DNA of 64,000 nucleotides. Source: Escallonia rubra (Eukaryota > Streptophyta > Magnoliopsida > Escalloniales > Escalloniaceae). The stretch is taken from positions 124,001 through 188,000 of the forward strand of contig JAVXUO010003167.1 in NCBI GenBank assembly GCA_033065855.1. Reading direction: 5' to 3'. A program made the position numbers and the translations under genes. Of the stretch, positions 46,201-56,498 are shown in pieces (the first letter of the stretch is position 1; each line of letters opens with the position of its first letter). A model generated the notes under the pieces. It ran no database searches. It was not told the origin of the DNA and worked only from the letters and a program-made list of their open reading frames with translations.

Positions 46201-47575
46201 GTACAAGGCAAGACTGGTTGCAAAAGGGTATTCTCAAAAGGAGGGAATTGATTACAGTGAGATCTTTTTGCCAGTGGTGAAGCACACTTCTATCAGATTG
46301 ATATTGTCCATTGTAGCAGCGCATAATATGGAGTTGGAGCAGCTTGATGTGAAGACAGCTTTCCTTCATGGTGATTTGGAGGAGAGGATCTACATGCAGC
46401 AACCCGAGGGATTTATTGAACCTAGGAAGAAGGACTATGTGTGCAAGCTGAAAAAGTCCTTATATGGTTTGAAGCAGTCTCCTCGGCAGTGGTACAAGCG
46501 ATTCGACACATTCATGGTAACTCATGGTTACTCTCGTTGTGAGTATGATTGTTATGTGTATTATCGAGTCCTTGATGATGGTTCACTGTTGTTGCTCACA
46601 TTATATGTGGATGATATGTTGATTGCTGCGAAGAGTAAGTCTCATATTCTGCACTTGAAGAAATTGTTGAGCAGGGAGTTTGATATGAAGGATCTTGGTT
46701 CTGCCAAAAAGATCCTTGGTATGGAGATTCATAGAGATCGAAAGGCAGGAAAGTTGTGGGTAACTCAGAAAAGTTATGTTGAAAAGGTACTGGAGAGGTT
46801 TAGTATGCTCAATGCTAAACCAGTTAGTACACCATTGGGAGCTCATTTTCAGTTATCCTCACAACTTTGTCCTAGTACAGAAGAAGATGTTGAGTATATG
46901 TCTCGAGTACCGTATGCAAATGCGGTTGGTTGTCTTATGTATGCCATGGTGTGTACCAGACCTAATATCTCACATGCAGTTAGTATGGTCAGCAGATATA
47001 TGGGAAATCCAGGAAAGAAGCATTGGGATGCAGTAAAGTGGATCTTTCGTTATCTAGCAGGTTCGACCAACTCTGGCATCATGTTTGATCGTGATGGGGC
47101 AAAAGGTGAGGTTTCTGGCTTTGTGGATTCTGATTATGCCGGGGACTTGGATTCCAGGAGGTCCACGACTGGATATATTTTTACATTCTATGGAGGGCCG
47201 ATATGTTGGAAATCAGTGTTACAGTCTACGACAGCATTGTCAACTACAGAGGCAGAGTACATGGCATTGACAGAGGCAGCTAAGGAGGCAATATGGTTAA
47301 AGGGACTGGTAGAGGAGCTTGGCTTCAAGCAGCGTGGTGTTTTGTTACAGTGTGACAGTCAGAGTGCATTGGATTTGGCAAAGAATCAGGTTTTCCATGC
47401 AAGGACCAAGCATATTGATGTACGTTATCATAGGGTCCGAGAATGGATTAATTCTAAACAAATTGTCGTGCACAAGGTTCACACTAATGACAACGCTGCT
47501 GATATGCTCACGAAGACAGTCACGACAGAGAAGTTCAAGCATTGCTTGAGCTTGATTCATCTTCTTTCTTGTTGA
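43298..47575 (+). CDS. Copia gag-pol polyprotein (retroelement fossil)
   Basis: The 1425-residue frame starts at the first ATG after the primer site (MSNNMTMKYACEQFDGKTNF). Order: gag of the UBN2 type (residues about 1-230); zinc knuckle CWYCKEIGHIARKCP (about 240-255); protease core WFLDSACSFHMCP (about 310); GAG-pre-integrase LWHKRLGHL (about 445); and integrase with HSDVWGP, FIDDFSRK, RSDNGMEY and EQNGVAERMNRTL (about 500-620). Reverse transcriptase follows, with GCKWIYWKK, KARLVAKGYSQKEGIDY, DVKTAFLHGDL, LYGLKQSPRQWY and YVDDML, then RNase H with FVDSDYAGD, STTEAEYMAL and TKHIDVRYH near the end. The lineage looks close to Tnt1 (Tork-like). The polyprotein is somewhat longer than the roughly 1300 residues usual for that lineage, because of an irregularity in the pol half. 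Proteins of this kind assemble particles, copy element RNA to DNA and integrate it. Confidence 0.95.
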   Translation: MSNNMTMKYACEQFDGKTNFGIWQSTVKDILVQQGLLKPLLGNKPETMDQDDWEELQAKAVSTIRLNLASKVKYQVLTETSPTALWQKWEKIYMSKSLSNRLYLKKDLYQLRMDEGSDLGDHISEFNRLVSQLSSIDVKLEEEDQAILLLSSLPKSYETLKTTLLIGKETLLVDDVMSALMDSSRVNGTRSSNQGDGLVVRSENQNGHGRGRGRSRSRNSGHGKDRSKSRGKQNKSSIECWYCKEIGHIARKCPERKDKKNGKKHVNNANVAEEDDKSSDGDLYLVFSVEQQEGNLLSVRDNSFSTEWFLDSACSFHMCPHKEWFDCLTPCNGGTVLMGNDAVCEVMGIGTIKIKMFDGIVRTLGDVRYIPDLKKNLISLGTLDSIDCSISIKGGVMKVSKGAMVIMKGQKTKNLYKLMGKTVIGGASVSTHAGSSNDNSELWHKRLGHLSEGGMLELHKRKLLQGVKSCKLDFCKFCVFGKQKRVSFKAASHTSKGVLDYVHSDVWGPIRHISNGGARYFVTFIDDFSRKVWVYFMKHKSEVFNVFKQWKARVENQTGKKLKYFRSDNGMEYKDEEFLKFCKDEGIIRHFSVKRTPEQNGVAERMNRTLLERARCMRLNADLPKSFWAEAVNTACYLINRSPSSAINHRVPEEVWSGKQVNFSAMRIFGCLAYVHLQNEERSKLDPKSKECIFLGYEEGVKGYRLWDPVAKKRVISRDVVFNEAQMLNTNATSSERQGHTVEIELHEQRTKSTDESTYEQSLEDPDEHPSDSWNLVRDREPRTKKLTQRYGFEDLVSFALIVGSGDPTSYNEAVKAEDGNLWLIAMDEEMESLRKNQTWELVKLPKGVKAIGCKWIYWKKEDQKYKARLVAKGYSQKEGIDYSEIFLPVVKHTSIRLILSRQRMVTCGDPTSYNEAVKAEDGNLWLIAMDEEMESLRKNQTWELVKLPKGVKAIGCKWIYWKKEDQKYKARLVAKGYSQKEGIDYSEIFLPVVKHTSIRLILSIVAAHNMELEQLDVKTAFLHGDLEERIYMQQPEGFIEPRKKDYVCKLKKSLYGLKQSPRQWYKRFDTFMVTHGYSRCEYDCYVYYRVLDDGSLLLLTLYVDDMLIAAKSKSHILHLKKLLSREFDMKDLGSAKKILGMEIHRDRKAGKLWVTQKSYVEKVLERFSMLNAKPVSTPLGAHFQLSSQLCPSTEEDVEYMSRVPYANAVGCLMYAMVCTRPNISHAVSMVSRYMGNPGKKHWDAVKWIFRYLAGSTNSGIMFDRDGAKGEVSGFVDSDYAGDLDSRRSTTGYIFTFYGGPICWKSVLQSTTALSTTEAEYMALTEAAKEAIWLKGLVEELGFKQRGVLLQCDSQSALDLAKNQVFHARTKHIDVRYHRVREWINSKQIVVHKVHTNDNAADMLTKTVTTEKFKHCLSLIHLLSC

Positions 47576-47687
47576 GTTCAAGGTGGAGTGTATCCCTACC
47601 TTTAAAGGGGATGCAAGGTGGAGTACCTGAAGAAGGTACTGAAGGCACACTACACTTTCCTCATGGAGTGGTTTGTTAATACAAGCC

Positions 47688-47698
47688 AAGGTGGAGAT
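47688..47698 (+). other. Polypurine tract of the young Copia
   Basis: AAGGTGGAGAT lies directly before the 3' LTR at 47699. It is the expected primer for plus-strand synthesis. The same AAGGTGGAG occurs at about 47580 and 47610, just downstream of the polyprotein stop, giving three copies before the LTR. Confidence 0.8.
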
Positions 47699-48085
47699 TG
47701 TTGATATGTGTCTTGTATTTATGTCCCACATCGGTTACTCAAAGAAGGTTGCAACTTGTCCCTTAGTATATAAGACATCATGTCCCACATTGCTTGGAGA
47801 GAGAAGATCATTGCTTTCTCCAAGTATAAGTAAGGTGTCTTGTGTTGTGTTTAAGGGAAAAGAGAGAAGAGTCCTTCTCTGAGTAGGAAAGAGAGGATAG
47901 TCTTTCTTTGGATAGGCAAAGAAAGAAGAGTCCTTCTTTGAGTAGGAAAACAGTTGAGAGATACACGTGAGGGAGTGTTGTAAATCTGACTTGTGCAAAG
48001 TGGATTTGAGTTCTCTCATATTTCTTGTGTTTTCTTATTTGGTTATCGTGTTCTATACATATTTATCTAGAGCGATTTCGTAACA
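47699..48085 (+). repeat. 3' LTR of the young Copia
   Basis: 387 bases, equal in length to the 5' LTR. I see differences at two positions only, in the ACATCnTGTCCC and GAGAGnGAAGATC stretches. It is followed immediately by the CCCTT target duplication. Confidence 0.95.
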
Positions 48086-48090
48086 CCCTT

Positions 48091-48282
48091 AATGAATTTG
48101 AACAGATTGGTAGCAGTGTGACAAATGGTGTACAATGTCTATTTCTTTCATTTGAGATGACATCCAGCTGCAGATTTTTGCACTTAATGCATATCGGGAG
48201 GGGTATAGATAGAGTTTTATCATTGGATTCAGTGCTTGCTTCTTTTGCTATGCGTAATAGTCAAGGTTTTCAGCAATCATAG
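48091..48282 (+). pseudogene. Unrecognised coding-like segment, downstream part
   Basis: This 63-codon frame is open from the insertion point to a stop at 48280-48282 and is in phase with 42711-42845. It reads LNEFEQIGSSVTNGVQC, FLSFEMTSSCRFLHLMHIG, then DSVLASFAMRNSQG. Composition is mixed and not repeat-like, which favours real coding origin, but I cannot name the family. 48283-48417 shows nothing further before the start of the Gypsy LTR remains. Confidence 0.3.
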
Positions 48283-48417
48283 TTTGATAGTGTACAGGCT
48301 ACAATTACTTTGATGTCAATTGTTGCTGATGATTAAGAGCTCTCGCTCTGGATTATTGGGTATAATTTAGCCTTGTTTTGAATTAGTTATCTGAGCCTAA
48401 GTGGTATGGGATTGTCA

Positions 48418-50373
48418 TCCACACTGTTGCTGTGCTATTTTGGTGTGCATGTGTGAGTTTGTGAAAATGGTGAGTGTGCTATTAAGGTGTATATATATGT
48501 GAGCAATGTGTGTGAAGAATTAGTGTGTGTGAGGAAGTGGTGTGGGCTGCTGCGGATATGAGCTGTGTTCTGGGCAGAGAAGAAATGGTTGGTCAGTGAG
48601 TGCATTAGTCCAGAGAGCTCCCAAGGAAAAAAGGAGGGAAGCGCGGATCGAGTATTTAGTTAACGTTAGACACTACAAGAGCATTGAATACTATACGGTG
48701 ATCGTTAGCATACTAAATTTAACAGTATAGTACATTAGGCCATATTAGAATTTACGGCAAAATTTCATAATTTTCTGAAATCACATATATTTTTAGTATG
48801 TTCTGTAATTTCAGATTCGTAAAATCCTTTTGGAGCCTTTAACCCTGAAAGAGTTCTGAGAAAAATTATAGTAATGTTTTTATAGTATAATAAAGACTCA
48901 GTATAAATTTGGTAATTTTTAGAGTTCATTTGCTATCATTTCTCTATCGCATTGGATTTAACAAAATGAAAACTTTTAAAATAGTTTTAATGCCTTTTAA
49001 TTTCTGATTTCAATAATTTTTATAAGTCTTCTAAGGCTGTTACAAAAATCATGAGCCTTTATTTCCAGCTAGAAGAAATTACGGCAATTTATTGGTTTTA
49101 GTGTATTTAAGAAAATTATTTTTAATTCGAAAATAATAAAAAATATCCAAAAATTATATTTTTATCCCATATCCTATATTAAGCTATAAATAATGTTTAA
49201 GGAATGATAAGAACATTTTTGGGATATTTTTGAGTCTTCGGGAGTGTGACGAATTTCAAGGTAGGTTGGCTGTGTGGGAAATCGCTCCGAATTTTATCAT
49301 GTCCGGGTAGAGAAATGGGTACGCTATGGATAATTATATTAAGATTTTAATGTAGTAGTATGAATAAGTGTTCTGATAAATGACTCTGTCATCCTAGGTT
49401 AACCTCGAGAATTTGATCTAGAGTGTTTTTAGCTTTAGCGCTTGGATCGAGGTAAGAGATTTCTATCCGAAACCCAATTCATCAAATTGCCTTCTTATAT
49501 ATTTTTCTGATTTGTTATCGAATCTCTTTGAACTCTGTTATATTTGTTGTGAGCATGCATTATTTGCCTTAAAACCCTGTTTTGAGCCTTAACGTTTATT
49601 GGAAATCATATTCAATGCTCTGTATTTATTTCTCGTTGTGCATCGATTTAATCATTGCATTATCGATTATTGTATTCTACATATTGACATGAATTAGTGT
49701 ATTGAGGAGTTATAATGATGGTATGTATCGGGGGTGATATAAGGATGGTTTGTTATTGTCGGGAGATGCTAGTACCTTAAGGGTCTAGCTAGTTTTCATA
49801 TGCATATGGAACCACACTGTTATTGAGCGTCGCCTTTGTGTCTTTTCTAAGTGATTACCCTGCACTGCCTGTGTGGCTTTGCATTATACTCATGTTCAAT
49901 ATCATCTGCACCGTTTCAGTGTGATTGAAATTGTTTCTGTCTCTATATCTGTTTTAGGGATTGAGTCAAATCTCTTCCCTTATCGTTTTGAAGTGAATCT
50001 GATAATTGTTTGTATTTTTTTTTCTGTATTTTTGAGCGACCTTACTGAGCTCTCAAAAGCACACTCCCTTTTTTTATTCCCTTATGCAGGAATAAATGAT
50101 CAGTAAGAGTTCAGAACCAATGAGCTTGATTGTGGAATAGCTTAGCATTTGTATTAATTGTTATTTAAGCCCCTGCGAGGGAACCAATGCATAACATAAT
50201 AAACTAAGTACTTTACAATTGTTTTGTGATGAGAACGATTTGTTAAGACAGTTGATAAATTGTAGTGCTATGATATGAATGTGGTTGGGTTATCCTGAGT
50301 GGGTTGTATTGATTGAACAATTGAGGATTAGATTGAGTGAATGTAAACGTTCCGGAAATTCCAGGATGTTACA
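48418..50373 (+). mobile_element. 5' LTR of a Gypsy-type element, 5'-truncated (LTR C)
   Basis: This is collinear with about 53868-55776 of LTR D, differing by roughly 5 percent by eye, from CACTGTTGCTGTGCT to the end GGATGTTACA. The first 1.3 kb of the LTR is missing. A donor-like GAGGTAAGAG lies at 49450-49459 and an acceptor-like CCTTATGCAGG at 50080-50090. A primer site follows at once, so this is the 5' LTR of a plus-strand element. Confidence 0.85.
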
Positions 50374-52564
50374 GTTGGTATCAGAGCCTAGGTATGAGAT
50401 TTTGTAGACTCATAAGCCCAAGATAATTTGTGACTGAGATTAGATTTTGAAAACTTGTACTAGGTTTTAAGACTTATTTGAGGTTTTAGAATTGGATTGA
50501 GATTTGCATTAAATAGGCAATAGTAGACAGGTTATTTACTTAATAATTCTTGGATTTTAATTATTAACCCAAGAAGATGATTGCAAGATAAGATAGTGAT
50601 TTTTTGGTTTCTTTAATAGCTCCAGCAAATGGAAAGGATGAACGATAAGGGTTGTGATTGCTAATGGATGTGCGATACATGTGTATGTAGAATTAGATTT
50701 TTGGGTCCTTTAAGGTGATACTTTCAGTGTGATGGATTCAGAAATACTTTGCACTGGTTTGGTTTGAAATCCGAGTGCCCAGCGAAAGTATAATAGTTAC
50801 AGTTTAAGTAATTTGATGTGACACTAGATGCTTTTAGAAATTTCTATCCATATTGGCTAAGTCAAAACGATATGCTCCGAAGGTTATTTGATGCTATTGA
50901 TTTTGGTGACAGTTTAATAAATTGAGATGGGCAACATATTTCCCTTGAAGTGATCACATGATTTTGATTAGTGAACTTCATAGACATTAAAATTATAAAT
51001 TTAATTAGACCTTAAACATTGAGTTATGGTCTTGGTAGTCAATAGAAAACAGATATGAAGAATAAGTTTGATTAGGTATTGAGTAATCACGTGTTTGAAA
51101 GCTTAAAACATTTGTGGCCATAAAGTATATGACTCTAAAGTTTGATGTTGGCAATATGATGGGAAATGCACTAGGCTGAAAGCGTGCCAATAATGTAGCA
51201 ACTTTAGTGTTGCTACGAGTTAACCTCAGTAGTCAGCAAAATGTTATTAAGATAGGAATGAGATGGCTCCAATTGTGACTTGATGAGAATGGAAGTTAAA
51301 CTCAAGGTTTGAATCCTGTAGAGTGCAAGTCTTATGTGATGATGAAATTTCTTAGTACTCTGTTATACCTTCGGCTTGAAGTTAAGTGTGTTATTCTGAC
51401 AGCATTTGAGTTCTGAGAGTTCTTTATAATAAATTGAACTTCATGGTTTTATTTTATTTGTTGGATAACTTTACCCGGATGTGGGTAATTTGATTGAATT
51501 GGATTTGTGTAATTGTTTGAACCGTTATGTTTAAATTTTCTTCTGAAGGGGATTATTGAAAGAATGAACTCTCTTTAATTGCGGTCTTATATAGACTTTT
51601 CTTTTATGGATTTAGATGCTCTGTCTATACCTGGTGTTACCAGTGATATGGTGGGTTAATATTTTATTTAAAAAAAAATACTTTGATAGCAATCACGACT
51701 TCTATTTTGGGGGCTTACATGACACCTTGGATCCTATAGTACTTACAGTTTAAATAATGATTTACCTAGTTGGATTGCAGAAGCCTAAGCGATAAATTCT
51801 GTAGTTGGTGAAATGCTTAAAATTGCCACGATAGCGAATGGTGTTAGTGACTTAGGTTTTGGAGACTATATATAACATAATGAGAATTTCTTTTCATTGG
51901 GAGAAGCTGGATTTGGATGGTGAGGAGAGATATCCTTCTACTTGCCAAAACCTAACCAAGGATGTAGAGAAACATTTAGTATGATAATTAGATAGAGACA
52001 ATGTAAAGATGTTGGGACTTTGGAAAGTTACGTGGTCTTAAGTTTTGCAAGAGTTGGAGCGTAAGTGATGACCTAGTAATTTCGAGATTAGCATTACGTT
52101 TTTATAGGGAATTGTGACGGTTAATATTCATGGGTCATAAATTTTGGTGTGGAGTTTATGCAGTGCACCACTGTTGTGGTGGTTGCTAACAGAGTTGCGC
52201 AGCATGAACGTAATGCTTGGACATCGTCAAAGATATGAAATTCGAGGAAAATTTTCTTTTAAAGGAGGAGAATGTAATATCCCGGTCTTAAATTAAGATT
52301 GTGTTTCATTATGATAAATTTACATTGGTTTAATGAGACGTCATTGTATAGCGACGATTTAATGGTATAAATAGAGACATTGTAAAATGTTCAGACATTC
52401 TAGACTGGCAGAGCTTGTGATTTTAGAGTAGAGGTGATTTTGTTGATGGATTAACGTGAGTTACAGTGAGATGTTTGAAGGGATATGAGATCAGGCATAA
52501 TTTAGAGCAGCAATCTAGCGAGCACCGAAATTTCGGGGACGAAATTTTTATAAGTGGGGGAGAA
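50374..52564 (+). mobile_element. Gypsy-type internal region without coding capacity
   Basis: About 2.2 kb between a primer site (TGGTATCAGAGCC, 50376-50388) and a polypurine tract (AAGTGGGGGAGAA, 52552-52564). It holds no frame longer than about 60 codons and no recognisable gag, protease, reverse transcriptase or integrase motif. It may be a non-autonomous element mobilised by others, or an autonomous one eroded beyond recognition. At 52261-52283 there is a second polypurine-plus-LTR-start signature (AAAGGAGGAGAA then TGTAATATCCC), 292 bases upstream of the real one. Confidence 0.75.
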
Positions 52565-55500
52565 TGTAACACCCCTAAATTTTATGTTGGTTTTACGGTA
52601 AATAAAAAAAATCCAATTAGTTATTTATTTGACCTTTAGTGACAAAATGGTGAGCATTATATACACTATGATCCTTAGTGACAAATTTTTGGGAATCATA
52701 CGTTATAATTTAGCGGTAGCTAGATTTAAGTAACTTTATTTAAAAATCTTTAGTGATTGTTAGAGTAAACGACATTTTTGGAAAAATAATTTTAGCGACG
52801 ATATATTTTATTATTCAACGTCGACATGTATTTTAGCAATGAAATTATTTTAAGCACTAGTATACTTTTAAAGCCGCAAATAAACTTCTTTAGTAACGGT
52901 TTACTTATTAGCGACGCATTGTCAAACGAGATGGCGTAACCACCCATTTATAATTTTCCTAACACATTATGTATCGTAAATAATTTATGATGGGATCATT
53001 TTCGCAATAATAAGTGTGAGTTAAAAGTTTTAGCGACAAATGATAGGGTAGAGTTTTCATTTCTCTAACTAGGATTTTCTTGTAACCTATATTTATATGT
53101 AACATGGATTGGTCAGCCGTCAAGGGCTCCTTGCAACTCAATAGACTCACCCACAGAGAGGGCTTCAGAGAGAGGGGTCGAGGGATTCTTTCCGGCGAAG
53201 CTTTCCGGTAAGACGTCGTTAACTTATGTTTCTTTTTCAGTGTATATACATATACATATAGTGGGTTCAGGGATTTGTATGTATACGGGTTTGTGGGTTT
53301 CGGTAGTGTTGTAGCCGTGAGATGGAGTTGCCGCCAAAGGAGTTGGCTTTTCCGGTGAGTTTCTAAATTTTCTTCTATGTTATGTAATGGTTTTGAAAGG
53401 GATTATGGCTGCTGGGTATTTTAAATGAGTCAGCCGTGTGTATTGTAAATGGGTATTGCGCGAACTGTGGGGATGGTTGTGGAACTATGCCGAAGATGAT
53501 GCAAATCTAGTGGTAGGTGCTGTGTGGTGATGTCAATCGCTGGTCTTGGTGCGATGGCACTCACCGATAGCCGATTTTTGGATGTTGCAGTGGTAGTGTC
53601 TGGGTGTAATGTTTGGACGGTGTATGTGTGTTTGGCAGGTGAGGTGTGAGTAAATGGTTTAAGTGTGCGTGTTTGAGAGTGCAGTGTGAGTTTTGTGTGT
53701 ATTTGTGACTGTGTGGGTTCATGGGTTTCTTTTTTGTGAAAGAAGGAGAGGGGTTGATGAGGCAGCCGTGGTGGCTGCCATGAATGTAGGTGGAATGGTG
53801 AGTGCATATGTGGTATATGCTTGTGAAAAAGCTGTGCACGTGAAGGGGGGGGGGGTGTGTGGAAACAGCACTGTTGCTGTGCTGTTTTGGTGTGCATATG
53901 TGAGCAATGTGTGTGAAGAATTAGTGTGTGAGGAAGTGGTGTGGGCAGCTGCGGATGCGAGCTGTGTTCTGGGCAGAGAAGAAATGGTTGGTCAGTGAGT
54001 GCATTAGTTAAGAGAGCGCCGAATGGAAAAGAAGGGAAGCGCGGATCGCGAATTTAGTTAGCGTTAGACACTACGAGAGCATTGAATACTATACGGTGAT
54101 CATTAGCATACTAAATTTAATAGTCTAGTACGTTAGGCCATATTAGAATTTACGGCAAAATTTCATAATTTTCTGAAATCACATGTATTTTTAGTATTTT
54201 CTGTAATTTCAGATTCGTAAAATCCTTTTGGATCCTTTAAACCCTGAAAATGTTCTGGAAAAAATTATAGTAATGTGTTTATAGTATAATGAAGACTCAG
54301 TATAAATTTGGTGAGTTTTAGAGTTCATTTGCTATCATTTCTCTATTGCATTGGATTTAACAAAATGAAAATGTTTAAAATAGTTTTAATGCCTTTTAAT
54401 TTCTGATTTCAATTTCAGTAATTTTTATAAGTCTTCTAAAGCTGTTACAAATATTATGAGCCTTTATTTCCAGCTAGAAGCAATTACGGAAATTTATTGG
54501 TTTTAGTGTATTTAAGAAAATTATTTTTAATTCGAAAATAATAAAAAAAATTCAAAAATTATATTTTTATCCCATATGCTATATTAAGCTATAAATAATG
54601 TTTAAGAAATGATAAGAACATTTTTGGGATATTTTTTAGTCTCGGGGAGTGTGACGAATTTCGGGGTAGGTTGGCCGTGTCGAAAATCGCTCCAAATTTT
54701 ATCATGTCCGGGTAGAGAAATGAGTACGCTATGGATAATTATATTAATATTTTAATGTAGTACTATGAATAAGTGTTCTGATAAATGACTCTGCCAACCT
54801 AGGTTAACCTCGAGGGTTTGATCGAGAGCGTTTTTTGTTTCAGCGCTTGGATCGAGGTAAAGGATTTATATCCGAAACCCAATTCATCAAATTGCCTTCA
54901 TATATATTTTTCTGATTTGTTATCGAATCTCTTTGAACTCTGTTATATTAGTTGTGGGCATGCATTATTTGCCTTTAAACCCTGTTTTGAGCCTTAACGT
55001 TTATTGGAAATCCTATTCAATGCTCTGTATTTATTTCTCGTTGTGCATCGATTTAATCATTGCATTATCGATTATTGTATTCTGCATATTGACACGAGTT
55101 AGTGTATTGAGGAGTTATAAGGATGGTCTGTATCGGGGGTGATATAAGGATGGTTTGTTATTGTCGGAAGATGCTAGTACCTTAAGGGTCTAGCTAGTGT
55201 TCATATGCATATGTATCCACAGTGTTATTGAGCATCGCCTTTGTGGCTTTGCTAAGTGAATACCCTGCACTGCCTGTGTGGCTTTGCATTATACTCATGT
55301 TCAATATCATCTGCACCGTTTCAGTGTGATTGAAATTGTTTGTCTCTATATATGTTTTAGGGATTGAGTTGAATCTCTTCCCTTATCATTTTGAAGTGAA
55401 TCTGATTACCGTTTGTATTTTTTTTCTATATTTTTGAGCGACTTTACTGAACTCTCGAAAGCTCACTCCCTTTTTATGTTCCCTTCTTAAGGAAGAAATC

Positions 55501-55776
55501 GTCAGTAAGAGTTCAGAACCAATGAGGTTAATTGTGGAATAGCTTAGCTTTTTTTATTAATTGTTATTTAAGCCCGTGCGAGGGAACCAATGCATAACAT
55601 AATAAACTATGTACTTTACAATTGTTTTGTGATAAGAACTGTTTGTTAAGAAAATTGATGAATTGTAGTGCTTTGATATGAATGTGGTTGGGTTATCCTG
55701 AGTGGGTTGTATTGATTGAACAATTGAGGATTAGATTGAGTGAATGTAAACGTTCCGAAAATTCCGGGATGTTACA
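52565..55776 (+). mobile_element. 3' LTR of the Gypsy-type element (LTR D)
   Basis: The 3212-base LTR begins TGTAACACCCC right after the polypurine tract and ends GGGATGTTACA. Its first 500 bases contain TTTAGTGACAAA and TTTAGCGACG motifs. A transcript-leader-like, pyrimidine- and GT-rich part follows (about 53100-54000, with a G11 tract near 53847). The conserved CCTTTTGGAnCC to TCGAGGTAAAGG block runs to 54861, and the acceptor-like position ends at 55491, where the motif has changed to CTTAAG. Overlapping open frames at 53430-53998 on both strands arise from the GT bias. Confidence 0.85.
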
Positions 55777-56489
55777 ACCAAGGCTATGTTTGGCTTCCAA
55801 ATTATTCAGTGGAATAGGAAAAGATAAGGGTGGATAAGATAAGATAATATATCATGTCAGATAAAGGTGGACAAGCTAATCTTATCCTACATTTGGACCA
55901 AAAGAGATTACAGGTCGGATAAGATTATCTTGCCGACTTCGTCACTATAGCACCACCATCCATAACCACCACCATAGCACTAACACCATCAACATATCAT
56001 CACTGCAACCATCATCCAAATGCCAATTGCAAATCCCCTATGACACTGGAACGCCTACTCTAACATGGCAACCAATTGCAAAGCCAACAGCAAACCCACT
56101 GCCACTGTAACCCCAATTCCAACACCAGTTGCAAATCACCATTTTCAATCAACTACGAACCACCATTTTCAATTGATTACAACTAACTACAAACCCATCA
56201 CTATTGCAACCACCATTTTAATTCAACACTGCAATCTGCTTATGTAGCAGTTTGAGTAAGGCTTCCATTTCGAAAAGCATTAAACTGAGTTCCCCAAACT
56301 AATTTTCTAGAGATCAATTTAGTGGCTTTTAATGACCTTTTTGTTGGAAGTTTCAAGACTACCATTAATTTAAATTTAATTTATTTTGGTGCTAAGAGTT
56401 GTGACTCTTCTTTAATTTCTTTTCACTCCCTATAAATAAAGGGATTGTAGTAGAAATAAACACTTATAAGAACTATCATTTTCTGGTTT
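55777..56489. other. Low-complexity ACC/CAT-rich DNA, no gene
   Basis: 55950-56230 is rich in CACCACCAT, CATCACTGCAACC and CCACCATTTTCAAT repeats. A 60-codon plus-strand frame runs through it and has no domain. 56260-56489 shows no motif. Confidence 0.5.
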
Positions 56490-56498
56490 TTTACTTTA

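Larger units (their letters stand above)
42846..48085 (+). mobile_element. Young, nearly whole Ty1/Copia element
   Basis: This 5240-base element has two 387-base LTRs (42846-43232 and 47699-48085), TGTTG...AACA, differing at only two positions by my reading. It has a perfect 5-base target duplication CCCTT (42841-42845 and 48086-48090), a primer site and a polypurine tract. A single open frame of 1425 codons spans gag to RNase H. Two differences in 387 bases give about 0.5 percent divergence, which at commonly used plant rates means a few hundred thousand years. It looks nearly whole, with about one structural irregularity in the pol half. Activity cannot be judged from sequence alone. Confidence 0.95.

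Noticed and set aside
43882-48019. Many secondary open frames on both strands within the young Copia and its LTRs
   Set aside because: They are shadows of the long polyprotein frame, or the same LTR frame seen twice.
53430-53998. A 155-codon minus-strand frame and a 101-codon plus-strand frame
   Set aside because: They lie in the GT-biased part of LTR D. The plus-strand one is shared in part with LTR C only because the LTRs are homologous.
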